Of a DNA stretch of 44,823 bases, positions 1 to 8,652 are shown in pieces. The translations under genes and the position numbers were made by a program. The stretch spans positions 1-44,823 of the forward strand of contig CAIKZJ010000438.1 of the NCBI GenBank assembly GCA_903831845.1, written 5' to 3'. The stretch's first letter is position 1. Each line of letters opens with the position of its first letter. The notes below the pieces were generated by a model. The model worked only from the letters and a program-made list of their open reading frames with translations. It searched no databases and was not told where the DNA came from. The DNA is from an uncultured Ignavibacteriota bacterium (GTDB lineage: Bacteria; Bacteroidota; Ignavibacteria; Tepidaquicellales; Tepidaquicellaceae).

Positions 1-3
1 AAG

Positions 4-36
4 ACACTCTTTCCCTACACGACGCTCTTCCGATCT
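4..36 (+). other. Illumina TruSeq adapter remnant (assembly contamination)
   Basis: Bases 4-36 match the 3' part of the Illumina TruSeq/universal adapter (starts ACACTCTTTCCCTACACGAC, ends GCTCTTCCGATCT). This is not genomic sequence. It marks the contig edge, and real sequence starts at about base 37. It also supplies the last base of the apparent stop codon of the first gene. Confidence 0.97.
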
Positions 37-587
37 CAGAGGCCTTTAGCCCAGTATTTAAGGCCGTTATAGTCATAGTACAGGCGCAGTTTTTTAATTT
101 TACTGCGCTGGCAGTATTTGACGGTCTCGATAACGGCTTTTATTTCGCCGGCTATCTGATGGGAATTTTTAATATTCGAAGTATCGACGATACCGGAAAG
201 TTCTTCGATTATCTTTCCGTCTTTTCTGATTATTGAAGCCCAGGAAGTAATGTTGCTGAAGTACGAACCGTCGACATCTGCTTCAAATCCTTTGTCAGTG
301 TAGACGGAATCTTTCACCGATTTTTTCTTTTTCGATTCCCAGAGAAGCGAAATATCGTGGGCGTCCTTTTCGTCCTTTATTTCTTTAAGAGTGATTTTAA
401 ACGTATCTTTAGAAGGGCTGTAATACACCACCACATTTCCTTTTTCCTCCACTGAAACCTTTACAGAATATTCGCGGAAAGAATCTTCCAGAATTGAGGC
501 CCTGTAACCTTTCTTAAGGAGCTTCTCCATAAGGATAAGCGCTCCCTGTTCAAGTTTTTCGTAATTGTCTGTAGGATGTTTCTGCAT
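36..587 (-). CDS. RNase H-like protein, 3' end truncated at the contig edge
   Basis: 183 codons remain. Residues about 95-183 look like an RNase H fold: Asp106 in VDGSY, Glu148 in QIAGEIKAV and Asp172 in YYDYNGL sit where ribonuclease HI has its first three acidic catalytic residues. The fourth acidic residue and the C-terminal helix are missing. Residues 1-90 are a lysine- and glutamate-rich region I do not recognise, possibly a nucleic-acid-binding or regulatory extension. The ATG at 587 is clear. The apparent stop (reverse complement of bases 36-38) uses base 36 of the adapter, so it is artificial and the true protein is longer. If active, the enzyme would degrade RNA in RNA-DNA hybrids in the cytoplasm. 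Whether it is a canonical RnhA or a divergent relative cannot be decided from the fragment. Confidence 0.7.
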   Translation of the reverse strand: MQKHPTDNYEKLEQGALILMEKLLKKGYRASILEDSFREYSVKVSVEEKGNVVVYYSPSKDTFKITLKEIKDEKDAHDISLLWESKKKKSVKDSVYTDKGFEADVDGSYFSNITSWASIIRKDGKIIEELSGIVDTSNIKNSHQIAGEIKAVIETVKYCQRSKIKKLRLYYDYNGLKYWAKGL

Positions 588-642
588 CGGACAAATATAT
601 GAATACTAGATTTCCCTCAAAAGACCAAACCGGCAGCCGTAA

Positions 643-1659
643 TCAGTAACTGGATTCATCGAGTCTTACCTTTCCCTTATAGACTTTATGAATTATGACA
701 GTATACGCAACAACAAACGGCATTCCTATCAGGGCGACGATTAGCATAATCATAAGAGTTTTCTGAGACGAGGCCGCGTTATAGATCGTCAGGCTGTATT
801 CCGGCGAAGGATCAGACGGAACGATGTTCGGGAATATACCGACAGCAAAAAGAAGCATCAGAAGAACTATGCTTGACGAGGAGGACAGAAAAGCCCTGAA
901 CTCACTGCCTTTATGAATTTCCCTGGGGATATTCGCTATAGCGAGCATGTTGAGAACGGCTATGAGAAACAGCGCAGGGTAATCCTTGAAGTGAGCCGCC
1001 ATTGACGGATAATAAATAAGCGTAGACATAGTCGTTGTCACGAAACATATGACAAAGAAAATTATCGCATTGTTCACCCACGAACGAATTTTAATCTGAA
1101 GCTCCCCCTCGGTTTTGAGAACGAGGTAAATGGAACCGTGCATCATGAAAAGCGCTACAGTGGTAATGCCTACGAGGAGTGAATACGGGTTAAGAAGGGT
1201 TAAGAAGTTTCCGGTAAATTCCTTCGACTGATTCAGGGGAATACCCGTAATAATATTTCCTAGCGCGACGCCCATGAGCAGGGCAATGACAACGCTCGAT
1301 ACGCTGAAAGCAACATCCCAGGCAGAGCGCCAGCGTGGATTCTCCTGTTTGCTCCTGAACTCAATCGCGACTGCGCGGAATATCAGAACGAACAACAGGA
1401 GCATGAAGGCTGTATAGAATCCGGAAAATACGGTGGCATATACGTCGGGAAAAGCAGCGAACAAGGCGCCGCCGGCTGTAACAAGCCATACTTCATTTCC
1501 GTCCCAGACCGGTCCTATGGAATTGAGCGTTATTCTCCGCTCCGTATCGGTTTTTGTCAGGAGATGCAGTGCGCCCACTCCCAGATCAAACCCGTCGAGC
1601 ACGGCGTACCCGGCAAGAAGAACGCCAACCAGTCCAAACCATACAATATTCAGTTCCAT
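643..1659 (-). CDS. cydB: cytochrome bd ubiquinol oxidase subunit II
   Basis: 338 aa polytopic membrane protein. The N-terminal helix carries the family motif LDGFDLGVG with Asp25, matching the conserved CydB aspartate implicated in heme/proton-channel function. Several further hydrophobic helices follow, and the length is close to that of the family. CydB is the structural partner of CydA in the bd-type quinol oxidase, which reduces O2 to water at low oxygen without pumping protons. The ATG overlaps the TAA of cydA by one base (TAATG), so translation is probably coupled. No cydX-like small ORF or cydDC gene is visible next to it. Confidence 0.95.
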   Translation of the reverse strand: MELNIVWFGLVGVLLAGYAVLDGFDLGVGALHLLTKTDTERRITLNSIGPVWDGNEVWLVTAGGALFAAFPDVYATVFSGFYTAFMLLLFVLIFRAVAIEFRSKQENPRWRSAWDVAFSVSSVVIALLMGVALGNIITGIPLNQSKEFTGNFLTLLNPYSLLVGITTVALFMMHGSIYLVLKTEGELQIKIRSWVNNAIIFFVICFVTTTMSTLIYYPSMAAHFKDYPALFLIAVLNMLAIANIPREIHKGSEFRAFLSSSSSIVLLMLLFAVGIFPNIVPSDPSPEYSLTIYNAASSQKTLMIMLIVALIGMPFVVAYTVIIHKVYKGKVRLDESSY

Positions 1660-3038
1660 TATCCCTGTTTGTTTTTTTCAAAAATAAGTTTTTGTTCCGC
1701 ATACACGGAATCGCCGTCATCTGTATATTCCGGTCCGTGTTTTATTTTTCTGTCCAGAAGATACAGGAAAAGCACGAACAGCAAAGCATAAATCAGTGTA
1801 AACAAAATGAGTGAAAACAGTACCTCGCCTGAAGAAACGGTTTTGGAATACGCATCTTTGGTTCTTAGAAGATTATAAACAATCCACGGCTGCCTGCCGA
1901 CTTCAGCGGAAATCCATCCAAGCTGATTCGCGGCCTGCGGTAGAAGCACGGAAACAACGAGCAGTTTCAAAATCAATCCCGATTTAAACAACCGTTCTTT
2001 TCTCAGAAGCAGGAGTGAAAGCAGGCTGATGCCTATCAGCGCAAATCCGATTGCCACCATCAGGTGGTATGATTGAAAGACGATATTAACCGGCGGTCTG
2101 TCTTCGGGTTTAAACTCATTGAGTCCTGTTACGGGTTTTTGAGAATCGCCGTAAATCAGGTAACTTAGCATACCGGGAACGGCAATGCCGAAATTTACTT
2201 TCTGCTCATTTTCATTCACCCAGCCGAACAGATAGAGCGGAGCAGGTCCTGTTTCGAAATGGCCTTCAAACGCAGCAAGTTTAGCCGGCTGGTTTACGCT
2301 GATGCCTGACGCGCTGTGATGGCCTGTGAACAGCTGGAACAGGGACGCAAAGACCGCAAGAGCAATTGCTATCTTCATCGATTTCTTTCCGAAATCAACG
2401 TGTTTGTTTTTTAATATATAGAATGCAGACACGCTGATAACAAGAAAAGCGCCCGCGAGCCAGGCTCCGGAAAGGGTATGCAGCAGTCTGTCGACAGAAG
2501 AAGGATTAAACACCATAGCCCAGAAATCCGTAATCTCCGCGCGGAAAACACCGCCGTTATTCTGCAGGTGATAACCTGCCGGAGTCTGCTGCCAGGAGTT
2601 GGCGACGACAATCCAGACGGCGCTTAGCATCGATCCGAAAGAAACCATTATCGTGGAAAAGAAATGCAATTTCGGTGAAACCTTATTCCAACCGAACACC
2701 AGTATTGCCAGGAAACCCGATTCGAGGAAGAAAGCGAAAACTCCTTCGGCGGCAAGCGCGCTGCCGAACACATCTCCGACGAATCTGGAATAGACCGCCC
2801 AGTTTGTTCCGAATTCAAACTCCATCACAATTCCGGTTGCCACGCCCATAGCGAATATCAGCGCAAAGACCTTAATCCAGAACCGCGTGATGTTTTCATA
2901 TATTTTCTGTTTTGTTTTCAGGTACATACCTTCCATAACAACGAGAAGAACTCCCAGACCGATGCTTAAAGGAGGGTATATATAGTGAAACGCGATTGTG
3001 AAAGCAAATTGAATTCTTGACAACAGTTCAGTATCCAT
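1659..3038 (-). CDS. cydA: cytochrome bd ubiquinol oxidase subunit I
   Basis: 459 aa, about nine membrane helices. Expected ligands are in register with the E. coli protein: His18 ([11 protein letters not shown]) and His187 (LLHTLSGAW) for heme, Met327 in YHLMV as the likely remaining axial ligand of b558, and Glu98 (AAEG) and Glu106 (FFLES) lining the proton/heme pocket. GRQPW at 381-385 is the family signature. The protein is shorter than the long-Q-loop enterobacterial form, so it probably belongs to the short-Q-loop group. It is the quinol-oxidising, heme-bearing subunit of the low-oxygen terminal oxidase. First gene of a cydAB operon; the 211-bp AT-rich gap up to the divergent gene at 3250 must hold its promoter, but I see no clear regulator site there. 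Confidence 0.96.
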   Translation of the reverse strand: MDTELLSRIQFAFTIAFHYIYPPLSIGLGVLLVVMEGMYLKTKQKIYENITRFWIKVFALIFAMGVATGIVMEFEFGTNWAVYSRFVGDVFGSALAAEGVFAFFLESGFLAILVFGWNKVSPKLHFFSTIMVSFGSMLSAVWIVVANSWQQTPAGYHLQNNGGVFRAEITDFWAMVFNPSSVDRLLHTLSGAWLAGAFLVISVSAFYILKNKHVDFGKKSMKIAIALAVFASLFQLFTGHHSASGISVNQPAKLAAFEGHFETGPAPLYLFGWVNENEQKVNFGIAVPGMLSYLIYGDSQKPVTGLNEFKPEDRPPVNIVFQSYHLMVAIGFALIGISLLSLLLLRKERLFKSGLILKLLVVSVLLPQAANQLGWISAEVGRQPWIVYNLLRTKDAYSKTVSSGEVLFSLILFTLIYALLFVLFLYLLDRKIKHGPEYTDDGDSVYAEQKLIFEKNKQG

Positions 3039-3249
3039 AGTAAGAAAATTCGTTCTTAAACCAAATTAAAAATATGGGATACGCATTAACAAAAACAGGC
3101 AATTTGTAAAATGCGGTGATAATTACGTTTAAAACGCGGCGGTTTTCGGTTATTTTTTCAAAATTATTACTTTATTATAAAATCTATTTTTCTTAAAATT
3201 ATAAATTAGTTTCAAGCGTAAAAACTTTTATTAATCAAATCAAAGGTTT

Positions 3250-3663
3250 ATGAAGCTTGTAATTTCCACAATCGTCTCCGCCATTGTTTTATTGTTGCTT
3301 GCTTTTGTTTTCTACACACTTGTATTTTCAACCGGACATATGTCGAGTTTTGTTCATATAATGCGCGGTCCCCAGGATCCCAAATTATGGGCAAACATAG
3401 TCGGTTCGTTACTGCAGGGATTCTTCCTAAGCTTCGTGTACAAGTATTACTATAAGGGCATTTCGCCGTTCAAGGAAGGGTTTATGTTTGGACTGCTGAT
3501 GGGACTGCTTTTGTCGGTTCCATACATGTTCTTCATGTGGGCGAACTATCTCGTCAGGTATTACGGCGTAATACTCGACGGAGCGGGCATGGGATTCAGG
3601 ATACTTGTTACCTGCATAATAATCGGGCTGATATTCGGGAAGAAAGAAGTAAAGCAGGCATAG
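3250..3663 (+). CDS. small polytopic membrane protein, function unknown
   Basis: 137 aa with four predicted membrane segments (about residues 3-28, 45-65, 77-98 and 108-130). The middle carries GPQDPKLW, then FKEGFMFGLLMGLLLSVPY. That arrangement resembles several uncharacterised 4-helix families, but I cannot name one. It has no catalytic-looking residues. It is divergent from cydA and convergent with the LTA-synthase-like gene, so it is probably a single-gene unit. The start ATG at 3250 follows CAAAGGTTT, a weak ribosome-binding site. Confidence 0.75.
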   Translation: MKLVISTIVSAIVLLLLAFVFYTLVFSTGHMSSFVHIMRGPQDPKLWANIVGSLLQGFFLSFVYKYYYKGISPFKEGFMFGLLMGLLLSVPYMFFMWANYLVRYYGVILDGAGMGFRILVTCIIIGLIFGKKEVKQA

Positions 3664-3706
3664 AGAATTTCGGAAACCGGAATTTACATTCTGCCTGAAT
3701 AATATT

Positions 3707-5674
3707 TTATTTCCCGGGCAGAGGCAGCAATTTATGCACTGCCATATATGAATACGTCTGCAGTATGGAATAGACGTATGTTTTCATAGAATCGGCAAGA
3801 GCGCGGTTATCGTTAATATAATTCGAAACGTCTTTATTCCTGTATTTGTAAAGGGATTCGGGGCCGTTGCTTCTTATAAGCAGGAAGAAGTCATTGTTAA
3901 TGCAGCCTATCTTCGTATCGGCGGAGAAGAAACCGAAAGGCCTGTCTTCTTTCACGAGGTCGATACCGAAAGTGTTGTTCGTATACGGCAGCGACATAAA
4001 TCCCATCAGCGTTGGGAACAAATCAATCTGCAGACCTATCTTCTCATAAGCGGCAGGTTTAATCAAAGCCGGCGAATAGAATATCATAGGCACGTGATGG
4101 TAAGAAAGAGATATTTCATAAGTCGGGTCGAAGTTCTGGCCGTGGTCCCCAATAATGACAAAAACCGTATTGCCGAACCACTTTGTTTTTCCTGCGCGGC
4201 TGAAGAACGACTTAAATTCATAATCTGTATACTGAAAGAGCTTATCGTAATCGTTTTCCGCAGTCGGCGTAAAACCCGCGTCTTTCGGAGGTGTCAGCGC
4301 TTCGTGAGTCGAAACTGTCAGAAAAACCGACAGGAAGGGTTTTCCTTTCGAAGAAAGCGTATCCATTTTTTTCAGACCGTAGTCGAAGAGAACCCCGTCG
4401 TGAACGCCCCATTCCATAGTCTCTCCCTTTTCGGGATAATTTTCATAACTTACAATCTCGTCGAACTCGTTGTTAGAGAAGAAACCGTTCATGTTATCGA
4501 AATTCCTGTCGCCCGTACAGAAGAATGTGCATGTATATCCGTTATCGTGCAGGACATTCGAGACGCCCGAATGTTTCTGGCCGGCAGTAAGCGGCGACAC
4601 CATAGCTTTATTTTTCAGAACTGAAGGAAGCCCGTACAATGCCGAATAGAGTCCGTTATGAGTATGCATTCCGTCAGTATAAACATTATCGAACGTAGCG
4701 GAGACTTTCATAAGGCTATCGAGGAACGGCATAGTATTAAATTCGTATCCGTATCTTTTAAGCCTGTAAGCGCTGAGGCTTTCCACCAGGAAAATCACCA
4801 CGTTCGGTTTAGTGGTCGGATTATCGAATTTCACGTCCCTTGCTATCGGCGACTCATATTTCGGGTTCACGTTGAGGTTTTTCTGGACGTTCTTAACAGC
4901 CTCTTCGTCGCTGAGGTAAGCGACTTTTTTATCTTTAAAACTTGAAAAGAAGCTGTAGACCGGATTAAGTCCGAGCTGGTTTGAAAAAGAGAAATTCGAG
5001 AAAAATGAATTTGCTACTCCAAGAGGCATGATATCTTTTCTGAACTCTCCGCGCGCGCCGAGAAAAAGCAGAAACCCCGCAATAACGGTATAGATGATTT
5101 TCCTGTATACGGGTTCGATACGAGCCGTATTTCTGAAAATATTTTTGCCGGCTATTTTTTTAAGAAGAAAAACGTAAAGTACCGACACAACAAGGAACAG
5201 GCCAATGAAAGGATAATACGTCAGAGTGGAGAACCTTGATTTTATCATAAGGCCAATATCTTCAGTCCAGCTCAAAATTCCGTTTGTCAGGCGCGAGTTG
5301 AAATACTCGAAATACGGTATATCGGCGGAATGAAGAGCGATTGCCGACACATAGAAAGCCGCAGCCAGGACAAAAGCGGTATAATAAAAGAATCTTTTTG
5401 CAGAAGGTATGAAATAGCCCAGAGTCAGGAACAGGAACGGAAGCAGCAGCGCGTAAGAATTAACGGCGGCGTCATAAAGGCTGCCGCGGTTGAAGAGGGC
5501 GTAAAGAATCACGGAAGGACTGATTCCTTCCGTCTGCCCTTTATTAAGAAACAACAGAAGGAGACGGAAAATCATGAACAGCGCCATGCCGGACATGAAA
5601 GAATAGAACAGGAACCTTACATGTGAAGGAAAGAATTCCTTTTTATCGTGATTGTTATCGTTTTTTATCTTCAA
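3707..5674 (-). CDS. LTA synthase-like sulfatase-fold membrane enzyme
   Basis: 655 aa. The N-terminal 210 residues contain about five membrane helices. Residues about 288-600 form an extracytoplasmic alkaline-phosphatase/sulfatase-type domain. Visible metal- and catalytic-site residues are Glu298 (FLVESLS), the nucleophile candidate Thr338 (TDGMHTHNG), His457 (STHE) and Asp510-His511 (GDHGQ), in the order known from LtaS and related phosphoglycerol or phosphoethanolamine transferases. In a Gram-negative the likely role is transfer of a phospho-alcohol head group onto a periplasmic glycan or lipid; the actual donor and acceptor cannot be read from sequence. The start at 5674 is TTG (TTGAAGATAAAA) with no obvious Shine-Dalgarno. 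The next in-frame ATG lies inside the first membrane helix, so TTG is preferred. Confidence 0.88.
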   Translation of the reverse strand: MKIKNDNNHDKKEFFPSHVRFLFYSFMSGMALFMIFRLLLLFLNKGQTEGISPSVILYALFNRGSLYDAAVNSYALLLPFLFLTLGYFIPSAKRFFYYTAFVLAAAFYVSAIALHSADIPYFEYFNSRLTNGILSWTEDIGLMIKSRFSTLTYYPFIGLFLVVSVLYVFLLKKIAGKNIFRNTARIEPVYRKIIYTVIAGFLLFLGARGEFRKDIMPLGVANSFFSNFSFSNQLGLNPVYSFFSSFKDKKVAYLSDEEAVKNVQKNLNVNPKYESPIARDVKFDNPTTKPNVVIFLVESLSAYRLKRYGYEFNTMPFLDSLMKVSATFDNVYTDGMHTHNGLYSALYGLPSVLKNKAMVSPLTAGQKHSGVSNVLHDNGYTCTFFCTGDRNFDNMNGFFSNNEFDEIVSYENYPEKGETMEWGVHDGVLFDYGLKKMDTLSSKGKPFLSVFLTVSTHEALTPPKDAGFTPTAENDYDKLFQYTDYEFKSFFSRAGKTKWFGNTVFVIIGDHGQNFDPTYEISLSYHHVPMIFYSPALIKPAAYEKIGLQIDLFPTLMGFMSLPYTNNTFGIDLVKEDRPFGFFSADTKIGCINNDFFLLIRSNGPESLYKYRNKDVSNYINDNRALADSMKTYVYSILQTYSYMAVHKLLPLPGK

Positions 5675-5781
5675 TATACAGGCGCAAATATTTTACAAAA
5701 ATACAACATAAAAATAAATTTTTAAGTCAAAATTAAGTATAACATTCGTTTTCCGAAACAGTTATCTTTCATAAAAAAAAC

Positions 5782-6243
5782 ATGAAGAGATTTTTCAGGC
5801 TTATCGGCGCGGTAATATTATGCGAACTGGCGGGAATCACCGGTTCGCTGTTCACTATAAAAAGCATACCGACCTGGTACGCCGCGCTCAACAAGCCGGC
5901 GTTCAATCCTCCGAACTACCTGTTCGGACCCGTCTGGACAGCTTTATATATCATGATGGGCATTTCGCTTTTTCTGATATGGGAAAGCGATAAGGATAAT
6001 AAGAAGGCGCAGGTTTTATTTTATATACAACTCGTTCTGAATGCAGCCTGGACGCTGATATTTTTCGGCCTGCGTTCACCGTTCTGGGGATTTATAGAAA
6101 TAATCGCGCTTTGGATAATGATAATAGTCTGCATTATTGAATTCAGGAAAATATCTAAAGCTGCGGCGTACCTGCTTGTGCCGTACCTGTTATGGGTAAG
6201 TTTCGCATCCGTGCTGACTTTCTCCATATGGAAAATGAATTAG
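5782..6243 (+). CDS. tspO: TspO/MBR family tryptophan-rich sensory protein
   Basis: 153 aa with five membrane helices. It shows the TspO hallmarks: SIPTWYAALNKPAFNPP in the first loop, LFGPVWTALYIMMG at helix 2, LVLNAAWTLIFFGLRSP in helix 3 and a C-terminal LLWVSFASVLTFSIWKMN. Bacterial TspO proteins bind porphyrins and related tetrapyrroles in the membrane and act in oxygen- or stress-linked regulation. The exact function is unknown here. The stop is 2 bp from the stop of the convergent gene at 6246, with no hairpin between, so the two transcripts must overlap at their 3' ends. Confidence 0.93.
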   Translation: MKRFFRLIGAVILCELAGITGSLFTIKSIPTWYAALNKPAFNPPNYLFGPVWTALYIMMGISLFLIWESDKDNKKAQVLFYIQLVLNAAWTLIFFGLRSPFWGFIEIIALWIMIIVCIIEFRKISKAAAYLLVPYLLWVSFASVLTFSIWKMN

Positions 6244-6245
6244 AA

Positions 6246-7301
6246 TTACTTCACAAGCAGCATTTGCTTAGTCTGTCTGAAATCCCCTGCCTGCAGGGTA
6301 TAGAAATATACTCCGGATGAAAGACGCGAAGCGTCGAATGAGACGGAGTAGGCACCGGGTTTCAGGAATTCATTCACAAGGACAGACACTTCCCTGCCTG
6401 TCAGGTCATACACTTTAAGTTTCACGTCCGAAGCATTCCTCACGTCAAAATTAATTTTCGTTGACGGGTTGAACGGATTCGGATAATTCTGATAAAGTTT
6501 AAACGCTTCGGGTATTTCGTTCGAGATATTGCTTATTCCGACGTTAGGAGTAGTAAGCTCGTAAATGTTGCCGGGAATATTGAAAGAAAGCGGAACACCG
6601 ATAGTATTAAGGTTTGCAGTAACCGAAGGAACCACTTCTTTTATCATCCAGACGTCCGTGGCAAACCAAGAAGTATCGGGCCTTTCGACAATCGGATATT
6701 CGAAAATCAGCACCCGCAGATAAATGCCGAACGTCACGACGAATTTCTTCGCTGTATAGGTGCCGTTAACGGTGGTAACCGACTGGTCATTCAGGCGTTT
6801 CGCTTTCACCTTTGCCCTTATGGGTACGGACAGCGTATCATACGTAAGGATTGTATCCTTTGATACTATAGTATATTCCGAATTAACCGCCTGGGCGAAA
6901 CGGAAGATGCTGTACCAGTTTTCGAGCGAGCGGAAAAATTCCATTATTCCCGGAAGCGGAATGGAATCCGGAAGCATTGATACGGAAAGATATTTCCATC
7001 CGTTTGTCGTCTGAAAATTATAGTAGTTTGTATCGTTATACGGCGTATTCTGGTTAATCGTCAGAAGGTTGTCTTTTATTCTCACCACGTTCGCGAGCAG
7101 GCCTTTATAAGTTGAGACCACCGCAAAAGTATCGACGCGGTAACGCGCCAGATTCTGCTGCGGGTTGTTGTTCGAATCGAGCGGAGTATTCTTGTAATAC
7201 CATTTGTAACCCGTGTTAGCCGGGAAATAAGTAGAGGCATTCTGGGCATAAGTCAGCGAAGCGAATGCTATAAACAAAAATATTAGAATTGTGTTTTTCA
7301 T
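6246..7301 (-). CDS. secreted protein with T9SS type-A sorting domain
   Basis: 351 aa. It has a Sec signal peptide (MKNTILIFLFIAFASLTYAQ, cleavage near residue 19-20). A middle region of about 240 residues begins YFPANTGYKWYYKN and has no motif I can name; similar 'tall beta' regions are common in FCB secreted proteins. The C-terminal 80 residues are a T9SS sorting domain: YQNYPNPFNPSTKINF, then LKVYDLTGREVSVLV, FDASRLSSGVYFY and a terminal KQMLLVK. The family is exported by Sec and then across the outer membrane by T9SS, with the domain removed or used for attachment. It is the only T9SS cargo protein in the window without recognisable propeller repeats. Confidence 0.88.
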   Translation of the reverse strand: MKNTILIFLFIAFASLTYAQNASTYFPANTGYKWYYKNTPLDSNNNPQQNLARYRVDTFAVVSTYKGLLANVVRIKDNLLTINQNTPYNDTNYYNFQTTNGWKYLSVSMLPDSIPLPGIMEFFRSLENWYSIFRFAQAVNSEYTIVSKDTILTYDTLSVPIRAKVKAKRLNDQSVTTVNGTYTAKKFVVTFGIYLRVLIFEYPIVERPDTSWFATDVWMIKEVVPSVTANLNTIGVPLSFNIPGNIYELTTPNVGISNISNEIPEAFKLYQNYPNPFNPSTKINFDVRNASDVKLKVYDLTGREVSVLVNEFLKPGAYSVSFDASRLSSGVYFYTLQAGDFRQTKQMLLVK

Positions 7302-7389
7302 ACCCTGATTAATTACAATAAATATTGTGCTTACGCAGGTTTAAATCAAGACAAATTATATCAATTAGTAATTAAAAGCGGGAGCAATG

Positions 7390-7464
7390 AACATTTAACG
7401 ATTAACATTTAGCAGTTTGAATCATTAATTACTAATTATTAATTACCAATTATTAATTATTTCT
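7390..7464. repeat. dispersed intergenic repeat, CATTTAAC-word family, with ATTAATTA-rich tail
   Basis: In the divergent gap 7302-7492, bases 7390-7419 read as two near copies of an ACATTTAAC/GATTAACATTT word. They are followed (7421-7464) by short-period repeats of ATTAATTAC and ATTATTAATT. The same CATTTAAC word recurs at 9792, 15504, 18639 and 18722 in other intergenic spots, so this is one member of a dispersed family. Confidence 0.55.
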
Positions 7465-7492
7465 GCTATATTTTAGAATAATTAAGCAGACT

Positions 7493-8581
7493 ATGAATAC
7501 TCTTCTATCTTCAGGAGGAGCAAAGGGGAGAAATTTACTTCACTACGACAAAATCATTACAGGTATAACAATTCTTATATTTGTATTCTTATCGGGTTGC
7601 GACGTGCCCGTTAATCCGACACAGCCCGAGGATCCGGGCGGAGGAGGCGGAGGCGGAAGTACGGACACTCTGAAGACCTTTTCGTGGCTGTATACGAACA
7701 ATTCGGGTGCTTCGTGGTATATTTACAGTCTGGATTACATGGAGTATATAAAATCAGTCATTTCGTTTAATTCCAATCCTTACGTTTCAATTCTCGCGGC
7801 GGGCGAAAGAGGTAAAATAATTCATTCCGTCGACGGCGGCGCATCGTGGACTGTCGATTCTGTGACAGCCGGAGGCCGCACAATCAATTACATGTGCGGT
7901 ACAGGCGTTGACCTGAACGGACTGGCAGTCGGCGATAACGGGGCGATATTAAGGACTGTGGACGACGGCAACAGCTGGCAGCCTGTGACCTCACCCGTGA
8001 CTGAAAACCTATTGTCGGTTTACGTAGAACCTTTTTCAGGATACGGATTCGCGACAGGCGGCAACGGAATCGTGTTACAGAGCATCGACAGGGGTTATTC
8101 CTGGAGTCTTTTCTTTTCGAATCCGGGAAGTTCCGTAACATACAGAAACGTTTCCTTCGCCACTTCGTTGTACGGAAACATTATAGGGGATTCCGGTTCG
8201 GTCAACAGGGGCTTCATACTTTTAACTCTTGACGGCGGGCTGACATGGGGTTCCGCTTCATATCCCCCGCTTGAGAACTACATGCTTTACGGAATCAGTT
8301 TTCTGGATTCTCTGACGGGAATAGCAGTTGGTTCGGGCGGAATGATACTTAAGACAATCGACGCCGGTCAGACGTGGAGCCAGAGAACGGCAGCGATAAC
8401 GGATAATCTCTTCTCTGTAAAATGCGCGAGCGAAGTATTTCTTGCATGCGGTAACAAGGTAGTCATAAGCTCGTTCGATTTCGGGGAAACCTGGACAGTG
8501 AACAGGATTGACAGCGCGAAAGGAAACCTTTATTCAATATACAGATTAGACAACGGAAATTATTTCACCGGCGGAGATTGA
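7493..8581 (+). CDS. Asp-box (YCF48/BNR-like) seven-bladed propeller lipoprotein
   Basis: 362 aa. A lipobox LSGC puts the lipidated Cys at residue 36 after one hydrophobic segment. A PEDPGGGGGGGSTD spacer follows, then a propeller to the C-terminus. Seven Asp-box-like motifs are visible (NNSGASW, SVDGGASW, TVDDGNSW, SIDRGYSW, TLDGGLTW, TIDAGQTW, SFDFGETW), matching a seven-bladed propeller of the YCF48/HCF136-like type. It has no T9SS sorting domain, so it should stay membrane-anchored, unlike the other propellers in the window. The ATG at 7493 lacks a good ribosome-binding site. AGGAGGAGC inside codons 7-10 has no in-frame start just after it, so the upstream ATG was kept. It is followed by alr after 67 bp. 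Function unknown; propellers of this kind act as binding or assembly platforms. Confidence 0.85.
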   Translation: MNTLLSSGGAKGRNLLHYDKIITGITILIFVFLSGCDVPVNPTQPEDPGGGGGGGSTDTLKTFSWLYTNNSGASWYIYSLDYMEYIKSVISFNSNPYVSILAAGERGKIIHSVDGGASWTVDSVTAGGRTINYMCGTGVDLNGLAVGDNGAILRTVDDGNSWQPVTSPVTENLLSVYVEPFSGYGFATGGNGIVLQSIDRGYSWSLFFSNPGSSVTYRNVSFATSLYGNIIGDSGSVNRGFILLTLDGGLTWGSASYPPLENYMLYGISFLDSLTGIAVGSGGMILKTIDAGQTWSQRTAAITDNLFSVKCASEVFLACGNKVVISSFDFGETWTVNRIDSAKGNLYSIYRLDNGNYFTGGD

Positions 8582-8628
8582 TTTGCAATTATAATTATAT
8601 ATTCTTACAGTTTGAAATTGATTAAATT

Positions 8629-8652
8629 ATGAAAATCAGAATATATAATTGA
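8629..8652 (+). other. seven-codon leader ORF overlapping the alr start
   Basis: ATG at 8629 opens a 7-codon frame (MKIRIYN) whose TGA (8650-8652) overlaps the TTG start of alr by two bases (TTGA). The carA-carB junction here uses the same TTGA overlap. It could be a coupling leader, or a one-base indel could have split off the natural alr start. It has no convincing Shine-Dalgarno. Confidence 0.35.
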
